Assembly (NCBI GenBank): GCA_964529155.1
Contig: CAZGVV010000014.1
Span: 1-34,660, forward strand
Origin: CAZGVV01 sp964529155
GTDB taxonomy: Bacteria; Pseudomonadota; Alphaproteobacteria; Rickettsiales; SXRF01
Reading direction: 5' to 3'
Length of the DNA: 34,660 bases
In this document: one piece after another, positions 1 to 7,648 of the stretch
Position numbering within the stretch: the first letter of the stretch is position 1
How the letters are laid out: each line of letters opens with the position of its first letter
Notes under the pieces: model-generated
Told to the model about the DNA's origin: nothing
Database searches by the model: none
Seen by the model: only the letters and a program-made list of their open reading frames with translations
Program-made: the position numbers and the translations under genes

Positions 1-568
1 CCTCAATCTCCTCCATCGTTTTTGCATAATATTTAGCCAGTGCATAATAACAATCTTCGTGAGTCAGTGAAAAGGGAAAGAGCTGGCGTAGTGCATCTTT
101 AATTCGCAGATACTCATTGTAATCACCGGCGCGCCGTAACACGCATTCGAGAAGAAAATTATTCAGCGTTTGTAAGGAATCGAATTTTGCGTTGGGCAAA
201 AATTCCCACCACCGACTCACACGGTGTTGTATGCAACATAAAATAGCATCGAGATAGAGTTGTTTTAGTTCTTCTAGAGCGGCTCTATTTTTGTATAAAA
301 CACGCCAGTTATGAAAGTCCGTAGAGATTTGATTGCCTAAATTACGAAGCCCTGTCGATGCATTTCCTTTTAGAATGGTATTTATATGGCAGGCGTAGAT
401 ATATAGGTGTGGATTGCTGCGGGCAATTATTCCAAGGTTCCTGCGAATCTTCGCTAACCGCAAGTTCGCTTTGATTTTTCTGAGAAAAACATATCCCCTA
501 AAAAGTAAGATATATAACCATGGAACTTTCTTGAGATGGCGCTTTATTATAATGAGAATATGGTGCAT
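1..568 (-). CDS. Unknown protein, 3' end cut by window edge
   Basis: An open minus-strand frame runs without a stop from an ATG at 568 to the window edge, giving the first 189 residues of a longer protein. A GGCGAG ribosome-binding-like motif lies about 5 bases upstream of the ATG, which supports this start. The N-terminus is basic and hydrophobic (MHHILIIIKRHLKKV) and is followed by Lys/Arg-rich, Leu-rich, probably helical sequence with several Trp, Tyr and Cys residues. I recognise no catalytic motif. It sits next to polysaccharide genes and has similarly low GC, so a role in glycan assembly is possible but inferred only from position. The 158 bp between it and the divergent methyltransferase gene presumably hold both promoters; I could not pick a convincing one. 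Confidence 0.6.
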   Translation of the reverse strand, partial: MHHILIIIKRHLKKVPWLYILLFRGYVFLRKIKANLRLAKIRRNLGIIARSNPHLYIYACHINTILKGNASTGLRNLGNQISTDFHNWRVLYKNRAALEELKQLYLDAILCCIQHRVSRWWEFLPNAKFDSLQTLNNFLLECVLRRAGDYNEYLRIKDALRQLFPFSLTHEDCYYALAKYYAKTMEEIE

Positions 569-726
569 TTTGCTCGCCTAATTAAAAAACAAATGTTGTC
601 TCGCCATACGCCTATCTAGGATGAATGTATAGCTATTGCAAATTTTTAAAGATGCATTACAAAGCATAAAAGCTTTTAACAAGCAGTGCCTTCTCATTTT
701 TCAATCTCAATCTATTCGGTGCATCC

Positions 727-1422
727 ATGTCAAATCTCTATCACGACAGAATACTACCCAACCAAACTTTCAATAACAACCTTTATCAAGGGAAAAAGAA
801 TTACATGGAGGTATTGTTTGGTCTGCTGCAAAGTCATGCAGATGGTGTTCAAAATACGTTCAAACTGAACAAGCATCATCGTGTGGATTTTGAAGAAATG
901 TCTACGCCGCCTGTGCAGCTTGCACTCATTAAATTTTTGATCGAAATGACGGGTACAAAAACATTTCTTGAGATTGGTACGTTTATTGGTAATAGCACCA
1001 TGCATATCGCCAACTTTATTGGCAAAGATGCGGAGGTTGTTACTCTGGAAAAATTTGATGAGTTTGCCGCGCTGGCCAGAAAAAATTTTATTGATAACCA
1101 GCTAGATGATCGCATCACACTGCATCTGGGCGATGCGTATGAGGTAATGAAAAGTCTGCCCGATAACCATTTCGATTTTATCTATGTAGACGGGGACAAG
1201 GGGCGATATCTTGAAATTACTCAGCTTGCTGAAAAAAAATTATCTCCGCATGGCCTTATCCTTGTAGATGATGTATTTTTTCATGGTGATGTATTTAATG
1301 AAACCCCAAAAACGGAAAAAGGGCTTGGCTGCAAGAAATTGCTTGAATATTATAAGGATACCAAAGCATTTAGCAAATACATCCTCCCCATTAACAATGG
1401 TATAATGCTGCTTAAAAGGTAG
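727..1422 (+). CDS. Class I SAM-dependent O-methyltransferase (COG4122-like)
   Basis: The 231-residue protein has the Rossmann fold of the caffeoyl-CoA O-methyltransferase/COG4122 group. Motif I (FLEIGTFIGNST) is at about residues 80-91, the acidic strand-2 end VVTLEK at 104-109, and the conserved FDFIYVDGDKGRY at 149-161, where the Asp residues of this family bind metal and the substrate hydroxyl. LILVDDVFFHG follows near 178. Family members are usually 205-225 residues, so the alternative start at Met27 (position 805, preceded by AAGGGA) is equally plausible; no good ribosome site precedes 727. The gene stands alone on the plus strand between minus-strand glycan genes. It probably methylates a small molecule or sugar hydroxyl, but the substrate cannot be told from the sequence. 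Confidence 0.82.
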   Translation: MSNLYHDRILPNQTFNNNLYQGKKNYMEVLFGLLQSHADGVQNTFKLNKHHRVDFEEMSTPPVQLALIKFLIEMTGTKTFLEIGTFIGNSTMHIANFIGKDAEVVTLEKFDEFAALARKNFIDNQLDDRITLHLGDAYEVMKSLPDNHFDFIYVDGDKGRYLEITQLAEKKLSPHGLILVDDVFFHGDVFNETPKTEKGLGCKKLLEYYKDTKAFSKYILPINNGIMLLKR

Positions 1423-1433
1423 TTCATATCTTA

Positions 1434-1476
1434 GGGCTGTATCAGCCAACACATTACTGCATTATCAGTACAGCCC
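1434..1476. terminator. Possible bidirectional hairpin between convergent genes
   Basis: GGGCTGTA (1434-1441) and TACAGCCC (1469-1476) form a perfect 8-bp inverted repeat with a 27-base loop. It lies between the 3' ends of the convergent methyltransferase and ABC ATPase genes. There is no clear T tract on either side and the loop is long, so the terminator assignment is weak. Confidence 0.3.
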
Positions 1477-1520
1477 CATAAATATTATTGGATTATCTGA
1501 TATCTGTAATGTCTCTGATG

Positions 1521-2300
1521 TTAGTCATAAGAATCATCATAAAAGGCAAGCGCATCTGCGACTGGCCCGGCAAAGATAATTTCACCTTTTTTCATAACCA
1601 CTGCTTTATTACACCACTCTAACAGCATTTCTCTGGCATGGGTGGCAAGGACCATAATTTTTGCAGCTTTGAAAAATTCATTCATTCGTGCGTTAAATTT
1701 TTCGCTGAATTGGCTGTCACCAGCACCAATACCCTCATCAATAAGTAAAATATCGCACGGAAAAAACAGTGCAGATGAAGCAAATAATCTTGCCTTCATA
1801 CCGGAAGAATATGTCCTGATTGGCATGAAAACAAATTCGCCTAGCTCAATAAAGTCTGAGACTTCCTGAATAAAAGCCTTGGTTTGCTGCTTGGTATAAT
1901 TACGAATAACGCACTGCATTTCAAGATAATCAATCGCAGTCATTTCCGGGCTCATACCCAGGCCTTGGGATATAAAGGTAGAAACATTGCCGTTGAGTGT
2001 TACCGTGCCCGTACCCAGGGGATATATTCCAGATAGTACTTTAAGTAGTGTGGTCTTGCCTGATCCATTATGGCCGATCAAACCAAGGCGGTCACCGGAA
2101 CTGAGTGCAATGTTGATGTTCTTCAGGCAATGGACATAAGTTCTACCGTTATTGGAAACTACTTTACCTCCAACCGATTTGGTAAGACCGCCTACGGTTC
2201 TTGCCAGATTTTCTTTACTAAAAAACCGGTTATCCATCCCCGTGAGTGGAAGCAACAATTCCCCATTGTTAATTTGCAGCAGTGCTTGCTCAGTTCCCAT
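1521..2300 (-). CDS. Polysaccharide ABC exporter ATPase (Wzt/KpsT/TagH family)
   Basis: This 259-residue protein is the nucleotide-binding subunit of an ABC-2 exporter that moves lipid-linked polysaccharide across the inner membrane. The Walker A motif GHNGSGKTT is at 76-84, the signature TYSSGMK at 163-169, Walker B DILLIDEG at 183-190, and the H-loop His at 221. About 50 residues precede the ABC core, as is common in Wzt-type proteins. The protein ends shortly after the ABC domain, so it lacks the C-terminal glycan-binding domain found in O9a-type Wzt and is closer to KpsT or TagH in architecture. It starts 2 bp after the permease stop, so the pair is certainly one operon. Confidence 0.92.
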   Translation of the reverse strand: MGTEQALLQINNGELLLPLTGMDNRFFSKENLARTVGGLTKSVGGKVVSNNGRTYVHCLKNINIALSSGDRLGLIGHNGSGKTTLLKVLSGIYPLGTGTVTLNGNVSTFISQGLGMSPEMTAIDYLEMQCVIRNYTKQQTKAFIQEVSDFIELGEFVFMPIRTYSSGMKARLFASSALFFPCDILLIDEGIGAGDSQFSEKFNARMNEFFKAAKIMVLATHAREMLLEWCNKAVVMKKGEIIFAGPVADALAFYDDSYD

Positions 2301-2302
2301 GG

Positions 2303-3100
2303 CTACAACCTGAATATAATGGTTCTGCTGTATTTTTTGTGCACATGGCAGCTGATCAGCAATATGAAAACAGCGAGTGTTGAAGCAACTCCATAATTAA
2401 AAAAGCCTGGGAATTTACCCAGTAACGGGCTGCGGATAATGTCCACAATATAATAAAATGGATTCAATAAATAAACTAGCTTTCTTACTCCTGCCACCAT
2501 TTCGGGTTTCCAGAATATAGGGGTGGTAACCATGATAACAACCACTAGATTGGCTAGAATTTTTTGTAAATCTCGATAACGTGCAACGGCAATACTAAGG
2601 ATGCCGGCAGTGCCAATGTTAATAACAAAAATAATAAACAAGGAGGGGATAATGAATAAGATATTCCAATTTAATGGGATATTGCCGAAGAGATAAAAAA
2701 GAAATACGAAAGGAAGTTGATGAAGAAAAACAATAAACTGAGTCATGCTATGCGACCAGAGCAGGTAGGCCTTATCGGTGGGATGATCCATCAAAATGCC
2801 AGAATTAGTGATATACACCATGCCGCTGCTGGTTAATATGCTGCTTGCCCACATCCAGCCGATCATGCTCGTGGTCATATAGGCTATATATTCAAAATAT
2901 TCTATAGAAAACAGACCGCTATATACGATGCCTATCGATAATGTAAAAATAACGAGATTTAATAAAATCCATATTGGCCCAAGCAACGTGCGGCGATATT
3001 CGTTTACGATGGATGCATACGCCAAATAGAACCAAATCTTTGGTTTGAGTACTGGTCTTAGGAGGGATAAAAAAGTGAGAGATGGTTGTTGCTGCAACAT
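2303..3100 (-). CDS. Polysaccharide ABC exporter permease (Wzm/KpsM/TagG family)
   Basis: This is the ABC-2 type membrane subunit that pairs with the adjacent ATPase to export a surface polysaccharide. From the ATG at 3100 it is 265 residues with about six hydrophobic segments. It carries the family's N-terminal amphipathic stretch (YRRTLLGPIWILLN), a cytoplasmic ARYRDLQ loop and a TPIFW motif. A TTG at 3178 would add 26 residues, but that extension (rich in His, Cys and Arg) does not look like a family N-terminus. TGGAAGAA lies about 7 bases before the ATG, so I prefer 3100. The gene is divergent from the flavoenzyme at 3193, and the 92 bp between them must hold both 5' regions. No glycan-modifying or chain-length gene directly follows the pair. 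Confidence 0.9.
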   Translation of the reverse strand: MLQQQPSLTFLSLLRPVLKPKIWFYLAYASIVNEYRRTLLGPIWILLNLVIFTLSIGIVYSGLFSIEYFEYIAYMTTSMIGWMWASSILTSSGMVYITNSGILMDHPTDKAYLLWSHSMTQFIVFLHQLPFVFLFYLFGNIPLNWNILFIIPSLFIIFVINIGTAGILSIAVARYRDLQKILANLVVVIMVTTPIFWKPEMVAGVRKLVYLLNPFYYIVDIIRSPLLGKFPGFFNYGVASTLAVFILLISCHVHKKYSRTIIFRL

Positions 3101-3192
3101 GCGTATTCTTCCAGAAATCCGAGTAGCACCTTGATGACAAGTGCGCGAATCTATAATACAGTGCTGATGCAGAGGCAAGGCGTTCCATTGGT

Positions 3193-4431
3193 ATGAGTGA
3201 TTACACAGCAGATTTTCTGATTATTGGTGCGGGCATTGTCGGGTTGACGCTGGCTCGTTCGCTTAAAATACGCTATCCCGATTGCGCGATTGCTATTCTG
3301 GAAAAGGAACCGGAAGTAGCCCGGCACGCAAGCGGTCGCAACAGTGGCGTTTTGCATGCGGGATTATATTATCCCGCTGATTCCCTTAAGGCCAAATTCT
3401 GCCGGGAAGGCAATCGCTTGTGGACGGACTATTGCCGGGAGCATGGGCTGCGCATTAATGCATGCGGCAAGGTGGTGGTGGCGCAGACCGCAGAGGAGCT
3501 GCCTACGCTGCATGAATTGGAAACGCGCGGTAAGAAGAATGGGGTGCAGATCACGCGTGTAGATGAGGTGGCGTTACAAGCCATAGAGCCTAACGCAAAA
3601 ACACATGAGTATGCGCTGCACGTGCCGGAAACAGCCGTAATTGACCCCACGGAAGTGTGCCTGCATCTCAAGCGTACACTGCAGGATTCCGGTGTTCGGT
3701 TTTTCTTTAACACCGCGTATGCACATAAGACGGGCATGCGAGAAATACAGGCTGGTCATGAGCGGTTTTCTTACCATACGCTGATTAACTGCGCCGGACT
3801 CTATGCCGATAAAATCGCCCGTGATTTCGGATGTAGCGGACATTATACCATAATACCTTTTAAAGGATTATATCTAAAGCACACGCAGACTGCATTGCCG
3901 GTGCGCACCAATATCTATCCTGTGCCAAATCTTGCTAACCCATTTTTAGGCGTGCATTTTACCGTCACAGTAGATGGCGGAGTCAAAATTGGCCCGACAG
4001 CGATTCCCGCCTTCTGGCGAGAGCACTACCACGCATTGGAACGGTTTAGCCCTGGCGAGCTGGCATCTATTCTTGGTTGGGAAGCTGCGTTATTTTTTAC
4101 TAATGCATTTGGTTTCAGGGCGTTGGCGTGGGAAGAAACGAAGAAATACCGTAAGTCCTATATGATCAATAAAGCCGCTGCCATGGTGAAGCATTTGGAT
4201 AAGCAGGGCTTCAACGCCTGGAGTAAGCCGGGTATTCGCGCGCAGCTGCTGGATAAGCGTAACCTGAAGCTAGTTCAAGATTTTGTGGTAGAAAAGGGCG
4301 AGCATTCTATCCACGTCCTTAATGCGGTGTCCCCTGCTTTTACCTGCAGTCTGCCCTTCGCCGAATGGATCGTGGATACACAGCTACACGCGTACCCAGC
4401 GGCGGATGCGCGCGCGCAGCGTGTCGGGTAA
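3193..4431 (+). CDS. lhgO: L-2-hydroxyglutarate oxidase-like FAD oxidoreductase
   Basis: The 412-residue protein belongs to the DAO-type flavoenzymes and most resembles LhgO/L2HGDH, which oxidises L-2-hydroxyglutarate to 2-oxoglutarate. The FAD dinucleotide-binding motif GAGIVG is at 12-17, with the ribose-binding Glu at 37. The stretch HASGRNSGVLHAG at 45-57 is typical of the LhgO group, as is the later INCAGLYAD segment, and length fits the family (about 400). A weak AAGGCG site precedes the ATG. Its 3' end overlaps the convergent glycosyltransferase gene by 48 bp. It is not an obvious glycan gene; it may be a metabolic passenger, or it may oxidise a 2-hydroxyacid or sugar acid linked to the cluster (inference). 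Confidence 0.85.
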   Translation: MSDYTADFLIIGAGIVGLTLARSLKIRYPDCAIAILEKEPEVARHASGRNSGVLHAGLYYPADSLKAKFCREGNRLWTDYCREHGLRINACGKVVVAQTAEELPTLHELETRGKKNGVQITRVDEVALQAIEPNAKTHEYALHVPETAVIDPTEVCLHLKRTLQDSGVRFFFNTAYAHKTGMREIQAGHERFSYHTLINCAGLYADKIARDFGCSGHYTIIPFKGLYLKHTQTALPVRTNIYPVPNLANPFLGVHFTVTVDGGVKIGPTAIPAFWREHYHALERFSPGELASILGWEAALFFTNAFGFRALAWEETKKYRKSYMINKAAAMVKHLDKQGFNAWSKPGIRAQLLDKRNLKLVQDFVVEKGEHSIHVLNAVSPAFTCSLPFAEWIVDTQLHAYPAADARAQRVG

Positions 4432-5337
4432 CAGCCTTCCTACCATGCGCAGCGATTTATAAGTAAGCAACCGCCAGACAAGCAAGGGCGTTAGATAATA
4501 GCGCAATGTTTTGTCCCGGAGCAGCAAGAAAAGTGCTTGGGTATCATAAGTAGGCAGCATGGCATTGTTGCGAAAGAAGTGATATTCTCTCGGATAATTC
4601 TGCTGCAAGATATGGATAAAATATTTAATAACAAGGCGTTGTTTTTCCCACATGAAGCAGGCACTTGAATATTGATCAGGGGTTTGATGTATGCGTATAA
4701 AGTTTTTAGGAATTACAACGAATGGGTAACGACATGCAATCAGCAAATACAAAAACCAGTCGCCGTGCCACTTAAGCGCAGGCAATTGCCCGCCGGCCTG
4801 CAAAATGGCTTCGCGCCGGATAATGTTTGCGCCGCCACGAAAGGTAAAGATATGTTTTTTAGCTATGGCATCAATGTCTTGTGCAGTATAGCGCGCATTT
4901 TTTTGTGGGAAAGCAAGTGGAAATTGGCGCTCTATGCCCGTTTGCGCATTATAGACAGACGCATTACCAGAAATCATGCTGATGTCTGGATAGGTTGCGA
5001 TGATATCGCGATACCATTCCATGATGTGGGTGCTGTAGCGGTCATCCGCCGACATAAAATATACAAAATCACCGGTTGCTAGTAGTGTCACTTTATTGAC
5101 TGAGGCAATAACGCCTATATTTTTTTCATTCTGAATCAGGCGCGCATGGGGGATACCTGCAATTCGCTGATTTATGATGTCTACGCTATTATCGGTGGAA
5201 GCATCGTCAATAATAATAATTTCATCAAATGAAACGGTTTGGTTTAATGCGACATCCAAGGCATCGTTAAGATAGGCGCTGTGATTATAATTCACCAGAA
5301 TGGCGGAGCAGGTATGAACTTTCTCTAATTGCTCCAT
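4384..5337 (-). CDS. Family 2 glycosyltransferase
   Basis: The 317-residue protein has a GT-A fold typical of GT2 enzymes that transfer a sugar from a nucleotide donor to a lipid-linked acceptor on the cytoplasmic side. The start AILVNYNHSAYL is at 12-23, the nucleotide-binding DDAST at 44-48, and the DXD-like metal motif SADDR at 96-100. A GGANIIRREA segment and a WHGDW segment follow, at the acceptor and catalytic-base region. The C-terminal third is basic and aromatic, consistent with membrane association. The ATG at 5337 is separated from an N gap by a single base, so the true start could lie in unsequenced DNA. It is the only clear glycosyltransferase in the window. Donor and acceptor are unknown. 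Confidence 0.88.
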   Translation of the reverse strand: MEQLEKVHTCSAILVNYNHSAYLNDALDVALNQTVSFDEIIIIDDASTDNSVDIINQRIAGIPHARLIQNEKNIGVIASVNKVTLLATGDFVYFMSADDRYSTHIMEWYRDIIATYPDISMISGNASVYNAQTGIERQFPLAFPQKNARYTAQDIDAIAKKHIFTFRGGANIIRREAILQAGGQLPALKWHGDWFLYLLIACRYPFVVIPKNFIRIHQTPDQYSSACFMWEKQRLVIKYFIHILQQNYPREYHFFRNNAMLPTYDTQALFLLLRDKTLRYYLTPLLVWRLLTYKSLRMVGRLLPDTLRARIRRWVRV

Positions 5338-5338
5338 G

Positions 5339-5348
5339 NNNNNNNNNN
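5339..5348. other. Assembly gap (10 N)
   Basis: Ten N bases stand immediately upstream of the glycosyltransferase start. The round number suggests a scaffolding placeholder of unknown true length. Genes on its two sides may not be as close as drawn, and part of the glycosyltransferase 5' end could be missing. Confidence 0.95.
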
Positions 5349-5572
5349 TTTAAGACATTAAACATAATTCAATCAAAAAAAACCTATAATTTTATAACCT
5401 ACACTACGCTAACCACACACCCTATTATGCTTTGTGGTAATGCTTGTAAAGGGTCAAAGTTTTTCTGTGCACTATACAGTTGCACCTTGTTAAGGGCGGT
5501 GTATACATCTTTACCATTATCCCATTTACAATGCGTTATATAAATCAATAAAACCTATAGAAATTACCGTGT
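5349..5572. other. AT-rich intergenic region upstream of the sugar operon
   Basis: This 224-bp non-coding stretch lies between the N gap and the first aminotransferase gene. It contains no ORF with family resemblance. It should carry the promoter for the long plus-strand run; the best candidate is listed separately. No clear ribosome-binding site precedes the ATG at 5573 (AAATTACCGTGT). Confidence 0.5.
5480..5507 (+). promoter_or_regulatory. Candidate sigma-70-type promoter of the sugar operon
   Basis: TTGCAC (5480-5485) and TATACA (5502-5507) are separated by 16 bp, each matching four of six consensus bases. A transcript would start near 5514 and give a leader of about 60 bases before the aminotransferase ATG. 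It is placed by pattern only; AT-rich sequence gives such matches often. Confidence 0.3.
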
Positions 5573-6679
5573 ATGCTGGTTCAATATAACTATCTTCCCC
5601 AGGAATTTGCCGATGTTGAGGGTGTTATCGCCGATTGGCGCGCGCTGATTAGGACAACGGACTTTACCCTGGGAGCATACGTAGATGCATTTGAAACCAA
5701 GTTTAAACAATCCATCCACGCCAAGCATTGTATCTCTACCAATAATGGTACTGATGCGCTGATACTTGCGTTAAAATCGCTCGGCATCGGGGTTGGGGAT
5801 GAGGTGATTACCGTCGCTAATACGTTTTATGCCACAGTAGGGGCCATTGTTGCCGTGGGGGCCACGCCGGTATTAGTGGATTGTGATGAGCGATTTCAGA
5901 TTGATGGCGACAAAATCGTAGAAAATATTACCGCACATACAAAAGCCATAGTTCCCGTGCATTGGGGCGGCGCGTCTCCTGACATGAAACGGATTTCTGC
6001 GATCTGCCGTGAACACCAGCTTTTTATGGTCGAAGATGCCTGCATGGGGATTGGCGCTACGATTGACGGGAAGGCGGCAGGCACGTTTGGTGACGTGAAT
6101 GCCTTCAGCATGCATCCGCTTAAATCACTCAATGCAATGGGCGATGGCGGCATGGTCGTAACCGATCAGGATGACCTGGCGACATGGATGAAAAAATACC
6201 GCAATCACGGCATGGTAGACCGTGATCATATCGAATTCTGGGGTGTGAATATGCGGATGCAACCCCTGCAGGCTATTGTTGGCAGTCACGGCCTTGAGAG
6301 GCTTGCCAACACCATTGCGCTCAGGAACCGCAACGCTCGTATGCTGGATGAAGGACTGGCGCCACTGGCTGGCCGTGTGCATGTGCCGGCACGTATGCCT
6401 GGGCATGTAGAGACCTTTGCATTATACATGGCGCTTTTCGAAAACAGGGATGCGCTAAAGAATTACTTGGTTGAAAAAGATATTGAAGTAAAAATCCATT
6501 ATCCGATCCCGCTCCATAAGCAGGAAGCAGCCACGCGCAATTGCAGGTTTGATGGCAAGCGACTTATCAATGCAGAATATCAGGCTGATCGGCTGCTTAC
6601 CATTCCTGTGCATCAGTTTTTAACGCCTGAGCATATGGATTATGTGGTAAATACCATCCGGAATTTTTACAGGACCTAG
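5573..6679 (+). CDS. DegT/DnrJ/EryC1/StrS-family sugar aminotransferase (first copy)
   Basis: The 368-residue protein is a PLP-dependent aminotransferase of the type that converts a keto-sugar nucleotide into an amino sugar. The PLP phosphate-binding NNGTDALILAL is at 57-67, the cofactor-contacting VEDACMGIGA at 153-162, and the Schiff-base Lys is K184 in the motif HPLKSLNAMGDGG. Length is normal for the family (360-400). It starts the dense plus-strand run and ends 6 bp before the E1 alpha gene. A paralogue with the same motifs lies on the other side of the E1 pair (8773-9882), so the two may act on different positions or intermediates of the same sugar. No clear ribosome site precedes the start. 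The exact substrate cannot be read from sequence. Confidence 0.9.
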   Translation: MLVQYNYLPQEFADVEGVIADWRALIRTTDFTLGAYVDAFETKFKQSIHAKHCISTNNGTDALILALKSLGIGVGDEVITVANTFYATVGAIVAVGATPVLVDCDERFQIDGDKIVENITAHTKAIVPVHWGGASPDMKRISAICREHQLFMVEDACMGIGATIDGKAAGTFGDVNAFSMHPLKSLNAMGDGGMVVTDQDDLATWMKKYRNHGMVDRDHIEFWGVNMRMQPLQAIVGSHGLERLANTIALRNRNARMLDEGLAPLAGRVHVPARMPGHVETFALYMALFENRDALKNYLVEKDIEVKIHYPIPLHKQEAATRNCRFDGKRLINAEYQADRLLTIPVHQFLTPEHMDYVVNTIRNFYRT

Positions 6680-6685
6680 GCGCTT

Positions 6686-7648
6686 ATGACGTATACCCGC
6701 ACAGATGCAACACGCATTATCGAAAAAATGTTATTGATCCGACTGGTTGAGGAAGAGATTGTGGCGCGTTACGGTACGTCCGGGAAAGATCAGGAAATGC
6801 GTTGTCCGGTGCACTTATCGATCGGCCAGGAAGCGGTGGCCGTGGGGGCTTGCCATCATTTGACGCAGGCAGATAAGATTTTTTCAACCCATCGCTGCCA
6901 TGCGCATTACCTCGCCAAAGGCGGGGATCTCGACAAAATGGTGCTCGAGCTGCATGGCAAGGTGGGGGGCTGTATTGATGGGCGCGGCGGTTCCATGCAT
7001 CTGATGGATGATAGCGCTGGCGTCACCATGAGCGTGCCGATTGTGGCCAGCTCCATCCCCCTGGCCGTGGGGGCCGCGCTGGCAAATAAAATTGATAAAA
7101 AAGGCGATGTTGTACTTACTTTTTTTGGCGATGCATCGGTCGAAGAAGGCGTGTTCCACGAAAGCATGAACTTTGCATCCTTGATGAATCTGCCGGTGAT
7201 ATTCGTATGTGAGAATAATTTATTCTCGGTCTATACCCACCTTTCTCAGCGTCAGCCGGATCGTTCGCTGGCCGCGCTTGGAGTGGCCCATAAAATCAAC
7301 ACCGTGGTAATGGATGGGAATGATCCTTTTGCCGTTGCCAGCGCGTTTGATATTCTGATTTCTGAAGCGCGCATGAAGCAGCAGCCTGCATTGATTGTGC
7401 TCGATACGTATCGTTGGCGTGAGCATTGCGGGGTGAATTTTGATGATCATCTAGGTTACCGTGATGAAAAAGAATTTCTTGCCTGGAAGGAAAAAGNNNN
7501 NNNNNNTTCAAAAGGTTTGCTAACCCAAAACGAAATGGATGCGATGAGCGCAAACATCAAGCAGCGCGTTGAAAAATCGTTTGATGCTGCCAAAACTGCG
7601 CCGCTTCCCACTCCTGAAATGGCGAGGAAATATGTTTATGCAGCCTAA
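6686..7648 (+). CDS. TPP-dependent dehydrogenase E1 component, alpha subunit (contains N gap)
   Basis: The protein resembles the alpha subunit of pyruvate, acetoin and branched-chain keto-acid dehydrogenase E1. These enzymes use thiamine pyrophosphate to decarboxylate a 2-keto acid and pass on the two-carbon or acyl unit. The TPP motif starts with GDASVEEG at 148-155 and ends with the Asn pair at 177-178. HRCHAHYLAKGG near 69-80 is the usual segment around the cofactor. A ten-N gap at 7497-7506 lies in the C-terminal part; the frame resumes correctly with SKGLLT, and family comparison suggests that more than 10 bases are missing. There is no E2 or E3 gene nearby, so this is probably not a classical dehydrogenase complex. 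It pairs with the beta subunit that follows. Confidence 0.88.
   Translation: MTYTRTDATRIIEKMLLIRLVEEEIVARYGTSGKDQEMRCPVHLSIGQEAVAVGACHHLTQADKIFSTHRCHAHYLAKGGDLDKMVLELHGKVGGCIDGRGGSMHLMDDSAGVTMSVPIVASSIPLAVGAALANKIDKKGDVVLTFFGDASVEEGVFHESMNFASLMNLPVIFVCENNLFSVYTHLSQRQPDRSLAALGVAHKINTVVMDGNDPFAVASAFDILISEARMKQQPALIVLDTYRWREHCGVNFDDHLGYRDEKEFLAWKEKXXXXSKGLLTQNEMDAMSANIKQRVEKSFDAAKTAPLPTPEMARKYVYAA
7497..7506. other. Assembly gap (10 N) inside the E1 alpha gene
   Basis: Ten N bases interrupt the E1 alpha coding sequence after residue 270. In related proteins about 10 residues usually separate the flanking segments (WKEK and SKGLLT), so the true gap is probably nearer 30 bp than 10 bp. This is an inference from the family. 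Confidence 0.95.

Noticed and set aside
3101..3178. TTG-started 26-residue extension of the ABC permease
   Set aside because: No family likeness and the ATG at 3100 has a better ribosome site.
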